DNA from: Streptomyces profundus
GTDB lineage: Bacteria; Actinomycetota; Actinomycetes; Streptomycetales; Streptomycetaceae
Assembly (NCBI RefSeq): GCF_020740535.1
Contig: NZ_CP082362.1
Location: 5,639,501-5,703,500, forward strand
DNA length: 64,000 nucleotides
Reading direction: 5' to 3'
In this document: piece after piece, positions 1 through 7,629 of the stretch
How positions within the stretch are numbered: the first letter of the stretch is position 1
Layout of the letters: each line of letters starts with the position of its first letter
Translations under genes and position numbers: made by a program
Notes under the pieces: model-generated
What the model was told of the DNA's origin: nothing
What the model saw: the letters and a program-made list of their open reading frames with translations, nothing else
Database searches by the model: none

Positions 1-280
1 CTACGAGCCGGGCGACGAGGAGCTGGACGTCGAGGGGCTCTCCCAGTCGGCGCCGCTCCAGGGGCTGTCGGGGCCGGCCGATGACGCTCAGGCGGCACCG
101 GCTCCCACACAGGCGGCGCGGCCGGCGCCGATCGAGGCCCACAGCTCCACCGAGCTGGCGGAGATGCAACTGGGGCTGAACGCCGACGCGCCGCTCTGCC
201 TCTCCTGCGGCACCAAGATGCGCAGGGCCGGCAGCTGCTACCTGTGCGAGGGCTGCGGGTCCACCAGCGGCTGCAGCTGA
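1..280 (+). CDS. nrdJ: Adenosylcobalamin-dependent ribonucleotide reductase, C-terminal end (partial)
   Basis: Only the last 92 residues are in the window; the reading frame enters at base 2 and stops with TGA at 278-280. The visible part is an Ala/Pro-rich linker followed by a cysteine-rich tail with CLSCG, then CYLCEGCG and a final SGC. That zinc-ribbon-like tail is typical of class II (vitamin B12-dependent) ribonucleotide reductases of Streptomyces, which convert ribonucleotides to deoxyribonucleotides and carry C-terminal cysteines that re-reduce the active site. The catalytic barrel lies upstream of the window. The assignment rests on the tail and on synteny with the S. coelicolor nrdJ - rnhB - hrdB region (family knowledge); the tail alone is not unique proof. 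Confidence 0.82.
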   Translation, partial: YEPGDEELDVEGLSQSAPLQGLSGPADDAQAAPAPTQAARPAPIEAHSSTELAEMQLGLNADAPLCLSCGTKMRRAGSCYLCEGCGSTSGCS

Positions 281-314
281 TCCCGGACGGGAGCCGTCGG
301 TAGACGCGTTGGTC

Positions 315-348
315 GGGGCGGTGGAGCTGGTTTCGGCTCCACCGCCCC
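315..348. terminator. Hairpin between convergent nrdJ and TerD-like gene
   Basis: Bases 315-327 (GGGGCGGTGGAGC) pair perfectly with 336-348 around an 8-base loop. It lies 35 bases after the nrdJ stop and 33 bases before the stop of the opposing gene, so it can act on both transcripts. There is no U-tract, as usual for Streptomyces terminators. Confidence 0.7.
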
Positions 349-380
349 CGGCGTGCGTCGGGGTGGACGGCGGGCCGGGG

Positions 381-911
381 TCAGGCGAGGTCGTTCCCCA
401 TGACCGTGGCGAAGCCGTCCGGATCGGTGTCGAAGCCGCGGGAGACCTTGCGGAAGGCCCAGTTCCCGGAGCTGTCCCTGATGAACTCCGCGATGCTGGC
501 GGCCGTGCTGGAGGCGACGGAGGCCAGATCGTCCTCGGCGAGCGAGGTGTGGCCCTCGTGGACCTCGATGATGGGGCGGGCGATGTCGCCGAACGTGCGC
601 CGCCCGTGGCGCTGTTGGATGGCGACGCCGACCACGACGCGGGTGAGGTTGTCGGCGAGCCGGTCGAGCTCCAGGGTCAGGACCTCGTCCGAGCCGAAAC
701 CCACGCCCGTCGCGCTGTTCCTGGTGAGGGTGATCGTGCCGTCGGGGGAGCGGCTGTCGAAGTGGACGAGGTAGGCCGGGACGCCGTGGGGAGCCTGCTC
801 CTCGTAGGTCGCGGCGATGAGGTCCAGATCGTGGGGCGGGGCGTCGGCGGGGCTCGGGTCCCAGCGGAGGGTGACCTCGACCGTCTCGATCCCCTTGTTG
901 AATGGGCTCAC
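381..911 (-). CDS. TerD-family protein
   Basis: A 176-residue TerD/CABP-type protein. Recognisable family blocks are DLDLIAATY near residue 30, the GFGSDEVLTLELDRL block near residues 70-85 and a C-terminal GFDTDPDGF segment. TerD proteins are small calcium-binding cytoplasmic proteins found in tellurite-resistance and stress loci and abundant in Streptomyces; the precise role here is unknown. The GTG start at 911 is preferred because a GGAAGGG ribosome site precedes it by seven bases; the frame stays open further upstream to 1040, but that extension is Pro/Gly-rich and unlike the family. No other ter gene is adjacent, so this looks like a stand-alone paralogue rather than part of a tellurite operon. 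Confidence 0.82.
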   Translation of the reverse strand: MSPFNKGIETVEVTLRWDPSPADAPPHDLDLIAATYEEQAPHGVPAYLVHFDSRSPDGTITLTRNSATGVGFGSDEVLTLELDRLADNLTRVVVGVAIQQRHGRRTFGDIARPIIEVHEGHTSLAEDDLASVASSTAASIAEFIRDSSGNWAFRKVSRGFDTDPDGFATVMGNDLA

Positions 912-1183
912 CAAACATCCCTTCCGTGCGGGTGGAGGAGCCGCGCCATGGTGTGGGACGGAACCCCCCATAAGGCCATTCTCGCCATCTCCGGGGTGCC
1001 CTAACCACCGGGCGCCCGGGGCGGATTGGTCCTGGGACACGGCTGTGTCACGGCTGTTGCGCCGGTGGCGCGGACCAGGGGTTCCGAACGGGGAACGGTT
1101 TCGGCGTCGTGGGCGGACGGTTGGCGGGGGCGTGATCGTGGAACCCGTGCGCCCCCGGGGCGAGATGGCCTTACGATGGCGCG

Positions 1184-1792
1184 GTGCTGGTCAAGTGGAT
1201 TCGTTGTGCCGTGGTTGACCGGGTCGGCTTTGATCGCGGCCAGCGGAAGTGGGCGGGACTGCTCGGCGAGCCCGGATTTCTGGCGCAGGGGGGTGGCTGG
1301 AGTCGTTCCCAGCCCGGGGTGGTCCACCTGTTCGGTTTCTGGGAGAGCCGCGCCTTCTACGACTCCTTCATGGCTCGTTCCTACGACCGGCTGGCGGCCT
1401 CGCAACAGGGGAGCTACCAGGACCTCCGCGTTCGTCTTTTCGAATACAGATTCGACGTGAAGATGGGGTTCGAGCCACGTTTCTCGGACGCCGACCTGCT
1501 GCGCGTGGCCCACACACGGGTGTACGAGGAGCGGACCGAGCACTTCGCTCTGATGCAGGAGAAGGTGTGGAATCCGGCGATGGCCGGCTCCCCCGGGATG
1601 TTGCGCGGCGTGTTCGCGGAGGCGGAGGCGGAGCGGGAGTTTCTGGTGCTCTCCATGTGGAAGTCCGCCGCCGAACGGGCCAAGTACCGCACCGAGCGGG
1701 TGGAGCGGCTGGCGCTACGCGCCCAGACCGGCGCCGATATCGAGGCCATCACCGGGGACGTGATCGATGTGGAGCCGTCCTGGACGGTGTGA
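1184..1792 (+). CDS. DUF4937 domain protein
   Basis: A 202-residue protein with no signal peptide or membrane segment. It begins MLVKWIRCAVVD, and the HLFGFWESRAFYDSF and FLVLSMWKSAAERAKY segments look like two copies of an antibiotic-biosynthesis-monooxygenase-like (dimeric alpha/beta barrel) fold, which is the DUF4937/YdbC pattern. The role is unknown; a heme-degrading or monooxygenase-like activity would be pure inference. The ATG-equivalent start at 1184 is a GTG after a weak ribosome site. It is followed after 62 bases by the histidine phosphatase on the same strand, so the two may be cotranscribed. Confidence 0.7.
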   Translation: MLVKWIRCAVVDRVGFDRGQRKWAGLLGEPGFLAQGGGWSRSQPGVVHLFGFWESRAFYDSFMARSYDRLAASQQGSYQDLRVRLFEYRFDVKMGFEPRFSDADLLRVAHTRVYEERTEHFALMQEKVWNPAMAGSPGMLRGVFAEAEAEREFLVLSMWKSAAERAKYRTERVERLALRAQTGADIEAITGDVIDVEPSWTV

Positions 1793-1854
1793 GCCCCCCT
1801 CCCGTTCGGGTGCCCGCCTCGGCTCGCTTCCGCGAGGCGAACTACGCTGGAGCC

Positions 1855-2520
1855 ATGGCACAGCCCCGGCGCATCATCCTCATGCGACATGGAGAATCGC
1901 AGGGGAACCAGGACGACTCGGTGTACCAGCACATACCGGATCACGCTCTGGACCTGACCGAGAAGGGTCAGCGCCAGGCGCAGGCCGCGGGCGAGCAGTT
2001 GCGCGAGACCATCGGGGAGGAGCGGATCTCCGCCTACGTGTCGCCCTATCGACGTACTCATCAGACCTTCCAGGCGTTGGGCCTCGACCCCGTACGGACA
2101 CGGGCTCGGGAGGAACCCCGGCTGCGCGAGCAGGACTGGGGCAACTGGCAGGACCGCGCGGACGTGAAGCGGCAGAAGCGGGCCAGGGACGCGTACGGCC
2201 ACTTCTTCTACCGCTTCGCCCAGGGGGAGTCGGGCGCGGATGTCTACGACCGGGTGGGTGCTTTTCTTGAGAGCCTGTGGCGGAGCTTCGACGAGCCCGA
2301 GCATCCCCCGAACGTGTTGCTGGTGACCCATGGGCTGACCATGCGGCTGTTCTGCATGCGGTGGCTGCACTGGACCGTCGCCGAGTTCGAGTCGCTCTCC
2401 AACCCCGGGAACGGCGAGACCCGGCAGCTGGTCCTCGGCGCGGATGGCCGCTATCACCTCGACCGGCCCTTCGAACGCTGGCACACACCCGAACGCCCCT
2501 TCGAGGGCTGGTGCGCGTAA
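1855..2520 (+). CDS. Histidine phosphatase family protein (phosphoglycerate mutase-like)
   Basis: A 221-residue member of histidine phosphatase branch 1. The catalytic LMRHGES motif (phosphohistidine acceptor) is near residue 11, the second conserved arginine lies in [11 protein letters not shown], the acid/base Glu is in REQDWGNW, and the second catalytic His is in [10 protein letters not shown] near residue 160. All key residues are present, so phosphatase activity is expected; the substrate is unknown. The REQDWG motif resembles broad-specificity phosphatases rather than true glycolytic mutases. The gene ends 13 bases before rnhB, which suggests one transcript. Confidence 0.86.
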   Translation: MAQPRRIILMRHGESQGNQDDSVYQHIPDHALDLTEKGQRQAQAAGEQLRETIGEERISAYVSPYRRTHQTFQALGLDPVRTRAREEPRLREQDWGNWQDRADVKRQKRARDAYGHFFYRFAQGESGADVYDRVGAFLESLWRSFDEPEHPPNVLLVTHGLTMRLFCMRWLHWTVAEFESLSNPGNGETRQLVLGADGRYHLDRPFERWHTPERPFEGWCA

Positions 2521-2533
2521 GGTGAACGCCGCC

Positions 2534-3238
2534 ATGGCCTACGAACCGCCCACCCATCGTGTCGAACGCTCCATCCGGGCGACCACCGGAGCCAGATGGG
2601 TCGCGGGCATCGACGAGGTGGGACGCGGCGCCTGGGCCGGGCCGGTGACGGTCTGCGCCGCGATCACCGGGCTGCGGCGCCCGCCCGAGGGGCTGACCGA
2701 CTCCAAGCTGTTGACTCCCCTGCGCAGAACGGCGCTTGCCGGGGTGCTGCGCGACTGGGTGACGCATCACGCGCTGGGCCACGCGAGCCCGCAGGAGATC
2801 GACACGCTGGGGATGACCGCGGCGCTTCGGCTGGCCGCGACCCGTGCGCTCGCCGACCTTCCCGAGCGCCCCGACGCGATCATCCTGGACGGCAAGCACG
2901 ACTACCTCGGGGCGCCCTGGCGGGTGCGCACGGTCATCAAGGGGGACCAGTCCTGTGTCTCCGTGGCGGCTGCCTCTGTCATCGCCAAGGTGCACCGGGA
3001 CGCGCTGGTCGCCGAACTGGCCGCCGAGCACCCGGCATTCGGGTTCGACACCAACGCGGGCTACCCGTCGCCCATCCACCGTGCGGCGCTGGAGGAGTGG
3101 GGGCCCACCCCGCATCACCGACGCTCCTGGACCTATCTGGACGCGCTGCCTCGCTGGCGTCATCTCAAGCTCCCCTCGCACCGTGACTCCCTGGCGGCGG
3201 AGTCCCTGGCGGACAGCGGCCAACTCGGCATGTTCTGA
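2534..3238 (+). CDS. rnhB: Ribonuclease HII
   Basis: A 234-residue RNase HII that cleaves the RNA strand of RNA-DNA hybrids and single ribonucleotides embedded in DNA. The glycine-rich active-site motif [13 protein letters not shown] begins near residue 24 and supplies the first Asp-Glu pair; further acidic residues are in [10 protein letters not shown] and near KVHRDAL. Length and motif order match the family. The ATG at 2534 is chosen over a longer in-frame opening because homologues start close to [11 protein letters not shown] and an AAGGTG sequence lies upstream. The C-terminus runs about 25 residues past the core. It converges on recQ with only nine bases between stop codons. Confidence 0.95.
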   Translation: MAYEPPTHRVERSIRATTGARWVAGIDEVGRGAWAGPVTVCAAITGLRRPPEGLTDSKLLTPLRRTALAGVLRDWVTHHALGHASPQEIDTLGMTAALRLAATRALADLPERPDAIILDGKHDYLGAPWRVRTVIKGDQSCVSVAAASVIAKVHRDALVAELAAEHPAFGFDTNAGYPSPIHRAALEEWGPTPHHRRSWTYLDALPRWRHLKLPSHRDSLAAESLADSGQLGMF

Positions 3239-3247
3239 CGCCGCCGC

Positions 3248-5449
3248 TCATCCCTGCACCGCCAGGACCAGCGGCAGGACCGACTCGGCGCCGGCGGCTC
3301 GCAGGAGCCGGGCGGCGAGCGCCAACGTCCAGCCGGTCTCCGTGAAGTCGTCGACCAGCAGCAGCGGCCCCGGATGGGTCTTGACCGCCTCGGCGAGCTC
3401 GGGCCCCAGCTCCAGAGCCCCGTGCAACGCGTGGACCCGGCGGGCGCTGTTGCTGCGGCCCGGGGCGCGATCGTGGTGGGCCTGGTGCACCGCACCGAGC
3501 ACCGGCATGCGCCCGACCCGGGCGATACCGTCGGCGAGCGATCCCACCAGCCTGGGCCGGCTCCTGGACGCCACCGATACCACCCCCACCGGCCGGGGCG
3601 GTGCGCCCTCCTGCCCGGAGGCCCAGCCACCTGGCCCGCGGGCCCAGTCCGAGAGCACCGTGACCACCGCGTCCGCGACATCCTCCGGCAGGGTGCTGTC
3701 GGAGGCGTCCTGGCTGAGGAGGGGCCGCAGCCGATCTCCCCAGCCGATGTCGGAGAGGCGGCCCAGGGCACGTCCAGGGGAGGCCTGCTCGCCGACCGGG
3801 ATGCGGCCCTTGAGCGCGATACCGGCCGCCGGCAGGCCCGTGGGCCACATCCGGCGCGGCTCCACCGGGATCCCGGGGCGACTCAGCTCTCCCGTGGCGG
3901 CCTCCAGCGCCGCCGGCGCCACCTGTGCGTCGAAGCCCATGTCCGTGCAGTTGTCGCAGCGCCCGCATGGCGCCGCGCCCTCGTCGTCCAGCTGCCCGCG
4001 CAGCAGCTCCATCCGGCAGCCGCCCGTCGCCGCGTACTCGCGCATGGCCTCCTGCTCGGCCTCGCGCTGGCGGGCCACCCAGGCGTAGCGCTCCGCGTCG
4101 TAGTGCCAGGGCGTGCCGGTGGCGCGCCACCCGCCGCGCTCCCGACGCACGGCGCCGTCCACGTCGAGCACCTTGAGCATCATCTCCAGCCGGGAACGGC
4201 GCAGCTCCACGCGGGCTTCGAGGGCGGGCAGGCTGAGCGGTCGCTCCGCCGCGGCCAGCACGTCCAGGGTGTGGCGCACCTGGTGTTCGGGGGGGAAGGC
4301 CAGCGAGCCGAAGTAGCGCCAGATGGCCTCGTCCTCCGGGCCGGGGAGCAGCAGCACCTCCGCGTGTTCCAACCCTCGCCCGGCGCGGCCGACCTGCTGG
4401 TAGTAGGCGATGGGGGAGGAGGGCGAGCCCAGATGGATCACGAACCCCAGATCCGGCTTGTCGAAGCCCATGCCGAGGGCGGAGGTGGCGACGAGGGCCT
4501 TGACCCGGTTGGCCAGCAGATCGTCCTCGGCCGCCTCGCGATCGGCGTTCTCCGTGCGGCCGGTGTATGCCGTCACGCGGTGCCCGCGTGCCGTGAGATG
4601 GGCGGCGACCTCCTCGGCCGCGGCGACGGTGAGCGTGTAGATGATGCCGGAGCCGGGGAACCCGTCCAGATGGTCGTCCAGCCAGGCCAGCCGGTGGGCG
4701 GCGTCCGGCAGCCGGAGCACGGAGAGCCGCAGGCTGGCGCGGTCCAGCGGACCGCGCAGCACCAGCGTCTCCGCTCCGGTGTCGCCCGCGCCCAGCTGCT
4801 CGGCGACATCGGCGGTGACCCGGGCGTTCGCCGTCGCCGTGGTGGCCAACACGGGAACTCCAACGGGGAGTTCGCTGAGCATCGTGCGCAGCCTCCGGTA
4901 GTCGGGCCGGAAGTCGTGCCCCCAGTCGGAGATGCAGTGCGCCTCGTCGACCACCAACAAACCCGCGCTGGCCGCGAGTTGGGGCAGCACTCCATCGCGG
5001 AAGTCCGGGTTGTTGAGGCGTTCGGGGCTTACCAGGAGGACATCGACGAGGCCGTCCGCGACCTCCTGGCGGACGGCCTCCCACTCCTCCTGGTTGGCCG
5101 AGTTGATCGTGCGGGCGCGGATGCCGGCGCGCTCAGCCGCGGCGATCTGGTTGCGCATGAGGGCGAGGAGCGGCGACACGATGACCGTGGGCCCGGCACC
5201 GCCCTGCCGCAGCAGGGCCGTGGCGACGAAGTACACCGCCGACTTGCCCCACCCCGTGCGCTGGACGACGAGCGCCCGACGCCGTTCGGCGACCAGGGCC
5301 TCGATGGCCCGCCACTGGTCGGGGCGGAGGCGTGCGGCGCCCGTGTCGTCGCCGACCAGGCGGGAGAGCACCGCGTCCGCGGCGGTGCGCAGCTCCTCGG
5401 TCCGTTCGTTCACTGCTTGCGGGGCCGACCCCGTGGTGGCTTCTGACAT
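3248..5449 (-). CDS. recQ: RecQ-family DNA helicase with C-terminal phosphoribosyltransferase-like domain
   Basis: A 733-residue 3'-5' DNA helicase acting in recombination and repair of stalled forks. Helicase motifs in order: Walker A TGWGKS near residue 65, DEAH box VVDEAHC near residue 160, motif VI YQQVGRAGRG near residue 350. A RecQ-type zinc site follows (GGCRMELLRGQL, then CGRCDNC). The last ~110 residues look like a type I phosphoribosyltransferase, with the PRPP-binding loop LLLVDDFTETGWTLA near the C-terminus, giving a fused architecture. Starts at 5449 (MSEATTG) and 5458 (MGAMSEA) are both possible and neither has a strong ribosome site; the shorter is listed. It is divergent from the DUF4192 gene across 133 bases. 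Confidence 0.93.
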   Translation of the reverse strand: MSEATTGSAPQAVNERTEELRTAADAVLSRLVGDDTGAARLRPDQWRAIEALVAERRRALVVQRTGWGKSAVYFVATALLRQGGAGPTVIVSPLLALMRNQIAAAERAGIRARTINSANQEEWEAVRQEVADGLVDVLLVSPERLNNPDFRDGVLPQLAASAGLLVVDEAHCISDWGHDFRPDYRRLRTMLSELPVGVPVLATTATANARVTADVAEQLGAGDTGAETLVLRGPLDRASLRLSVLRLPDAAHRLAWLDDHLDGFPGSGIIYTLTVAAAEEVAAHLTARGHRVTAYTGRTENADREAAEDDLLANRVKALVATSALGMGFDKPDLGFVIHLGSPSSPIAYYQQVGRAGRGLEHAEVLLLPGPEDEAIWRYFGSLAFPPEHQVRHTLDVLAAAERPLSLPALEARVELRRSRLEMMLKVLDVDGAVRRERGGWRATGTPWHYDAERYAWVARQREAEQEAMREYAATGGCRMELLRGQLDDEGAAPCGRCDNCTDMGFDAQVAPAALEAATGELSRPGIPVEPRRMWPTGLPAAGIALKGRIPVGEQASPGRALGRLSDIGWGDRLRPLLSQDASDSTLPEDVADAVVTVLSDWARGPGGWASGQEGAPPRPVGVVSVASRSRPRLVGSLADGIARVGRMPVLGAVHQAHHDRAPGRSNSARRVHALHGALELGPELAEAVKTHPGPLLLVDDFTETGWTLALAARLLRAAGAESVLPLVLAVQG

Positions 5450-5582
5450 GGCGCCCATGCAAGCCGATCGAACCCGAGCTTGGCGAACCCGCCCTGTGGA
5501 TAACCAGTAATTCTTATGACAGACGCGCTGACCTGTGGACAAAACGCGACATGATGTGGCTCGAAGCAGGCACTCTGCCTCC

Positions 5583-6737
5583 ATGACTCAACACAGCGAA
5601 CCCCTCTCGCAACTCATCGTCACCGACAACCAGGTCACCCTGAGCGGCCCGGCTGATCTGGCGGACGCCCTGCCCTACATCCTGGGCTACCACCCGGACG
5701 ACTCCATCGTCCTGCTGGGGCTCCACGGCCCGCGCGGCAAGCTGGGTGGCCGTATCAGGACGGCCATCCCCGAGGACGCGGAGAACTGGGCGGAGGCCGC
5801 GAAGCAGTTGGCGGCATGCCTGGTGGACAGCAGCTCCGCCCGTGGTGTCCGGCCGGACGCGGCCATCGCCTACCTCTGCCAGGATCCGCCGGAGGGCGGT
5901 CGTGTGCGGGACGCCGCGGAGCGGCTCCGCCCGCTCGCCCAGCTGCTGCGGACGGCTTGCGGCGATCTCGACGTGCCGGTCTACGAGGCGCTCTACGTGT
6001 CTCAGGAGCGCTACTTCTCGTACTGCGCCACCGACAGCCTGGACGACGCCAGCGAGGGTGGTGCCCTGCCCAGGGGTGGCAGCTCGCCGATGGCCGCGGC
6101 GGCGGCCTTCGCCGGCGTCCACGTCCGCGGCTCGCTCAAGGAGATGCGTGAGCGGCTGATCCCGCTGGACGGGCCGGTGGCGATCCAGCAGGAGCGTGCC
6201 CTGGACGCCGTGGCCGCGCGTTTGGCGCCCAGGATGGTCGGCCCGGCGGGCGAGCAGGCCAGGGTCAGGGATGACACGGTCGATCTGGCGGAGCGCCTGA
6301 TGGGCCGCTTCCGTCGGGTGCCGGCTCCCAGGGATCCCGAGCAGTCGGCGGCGGACGCCAGGGACGACGCCCTGCTCACCTCCGACGAGGCGGCCCATCT
6401 TGTCCTCGGGCTACAGGATCGCCTTGCCCGCGATCTCACGGCTGGTTGGATGGACGGCCCCGAGGCCCTGGTGGCGCTGCGCCTGTGGCGGGCGCTCGCG
6501 CGGCGCTGTGTGGGCTCCTTCGAGTCGCACGCCGCCGCTCCGCTCACCCTGGCCGGCTGGGTGGCCTGGTCGATGGGGGATCCGGTGAGCGCCCGAGTGG
6601 CGTGGACCCGCGCTCTGGACCTCGACCCGGAGTACGTCTTCGCGCGGCTGCTCCACCAGGCCTGCAACGACGAGGTCGATCCCGAGCCGCTGCGCAGGAG
6701 CCTGCGTCGGCAGTGGACCGCCTACCGGCTCCGGTGA
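5583..6737 (+). CDS. DUF4192 domain protein
   Basis: A 384-residue soluble protein, conserved in actinobacteria. The N-terminal block LADALPYILGYHPDDSIVLL (residues ~21-40) is the diagnostic DUF4192 signature, and the C-terminal part contains an Ala/Leu-rich TPR-like stretch ending in ARVAWTRALDLDPEYVFA. The biochemical role is not established; the family is usually annotated only by this domain. The ATG start at 5583 is fixed by the signature lying close behind it. It stands divergent from recQ and 27 bases upstream of the Nudix gene. Confidence 0.85.
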   Translation: MTQHSEPLSQLIVTDNQVTLSGPADLADALPYILGYHPDDSIVLLGLHGPRGKLGGRIRTAIPEDAENWAEAAKQLAACLVDSSSARGVRPDAAIAYLCQDPPEGGRVRDAAERLRPLAQLLRTACGDLDVPVYEALYVSQERYFSYCATDSLDDASEGGALPRGGSSPMAAAAAFAGVHVRGSLKEMRERLIPLDGPVAIQQERALDAVAARLAPRMVGPAGEQARVRDDTVDLAERLMGRFRRVPAPRDPEQSAADARDDALLTSDEAAHLVLGLQDRLARDLTAGWMDGPEALVALRLWRALARRCVGSFESHAAAPLTLAGWVAWSMGDPVSARVAWTRALDLDPEYVFARLLHQACNDEVDPEPLRRSLRRQWTAYRLR

Positions 6738-6764
6738 GCTTCGTGGGGCACCTATGATCACGGC

Positions 6765-7505
6765 ATGCCCTACGACCCGTCGGAGTTTCCGCCGTTCGCC
6801 GTCACTGTCGACCTGGTCGTTCTCACCGTCCGGCGGCACGCGTTGTGCGCGCTCACGGTTCGACGCGGTGAGGACCCTTATCAGGGCCAGTGGGCACTTC
6901 CTGGTGGCTTTGTCCGGGCTGATGAGGATCTGGCGTCCGCCGCCGCACGCGAGCTGGCGGAGGAGACGGGGCTGCGCACCCAGGATGCTGGCAGCTGGCA
7001 CGCCGGGGCCCATCTGGAACAACTGGCCACCTACGGGGAGCCGGCGCGCGACCCGAGGATGCGGGTGGTCAGCGTGGCTCATCTGGTACTGGCCCCTGAC
7101 CTGCCGGCTCCCACCCCGGGTGGCGACGCCGGCGGGGCCCAGTGGGAGCCGACCGGCGAGCTGTTGGCGGATATCGACGGGGCGTCGGGAGAGCGGCTGG
7201 CCTTCGACCACGCGCGCATCCTCGCCGACGGGGTGGAGCGCGCGCGTTCGAAGATCGAATACTCCTCCCTAGCGGCGGCCTTCTGTCCGCCGGAGTTCAC
7301 GGTGGGGGAGTTGCGCAGGGTCTACGAGGCGGTCTGGGGCGTCTCGTTGGACCCGCGCAACTTCCACCGCAAGGTGACGGGGACCCCGGGGTTCCTGGTG
7401 CCTGTCGGTGGCACCACGACCCGTCAGGGCGGGCGCCCCGCCCAGCTGTTCAGGGCCGGCGGGGCCACGGTGCTCAACCCCCCGATGCTCCGCCCCGACG
7501 TCTGA
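6765..7505 (+). CDS. Nudix-domain protein with C-terminal winged helix, NrtR-type
   Basis: A 246-residue protein with an N-terminal Nudix domain (residues ~10-150) and a C-terminal winged-helix segment (FTVGELRRVYEAVWG onward). This is the architecture of NrtR, a repressor of NAD-biosynthesis genes that senses ADP-ribose. The Nudix box starting GFVRADEDLASAAARELAEE and ending TGL fits the GX5EX7REUXEEXGU consensus exactly, so hydrolase activity may be retained, whereas many NrtR proteins have lost it. No NAD-synthesis gene is next to it, so the regulon is not visible here. Start at ATG 6765, 27 bases after the DUF4192 stop. Confidence 0.82.
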   Translation: MPYDPSEFPPFAVTVDLVVLTVRRHALCALTVRRGEDPYQGQWALPGGFVRADEDLASAAARELAEETGLRTQDAGSWHAGAHLEQLATYGEPARDPRMRVVSVAHLVLAPDLPAPTPGGDAGGAQWEPTGELLADIDGASGERLAFDHARILADGVERARSKIEYSSLAAAFCPPEFTVGELRRVYEAVWGVSLDPRNFHRKVTGTPGFLVPVGGTTTRQGGRPAQLFRAGGATVLNPPMLRPDV

Positions 7506-7629
7506 CGAACCAGGAGGTCGCGAGGCCGCGGTCGTTCGCCCGTGGTCGAGATCGACAAACCGCGCGAGTCGCCAGGAAAATCCCATATGTCCCGTTATGG
7601 TGCAGAGTGCTCGACCAACGGGAGAATCG

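Noticed and set aside
238..1004. Long open frames on both strands overlapping the TerD-like gene
   Set aside because: Arg/Pro/Gly-rich translations without homology; they are shadows of the TerD frame in high-GC DNA.
3165..5084. A 639-residue minus-strand frame inside recQ
   Set aside because: Extremely Arg/Gly/Ala-rich and fully within the recQ coding region; a typical GC-driven shadow frame.
5450..5584. Longer RecQ start at 5584
   Set aside because: The added 45 residues are unlike the family and would consume the whole divergent promoter region.
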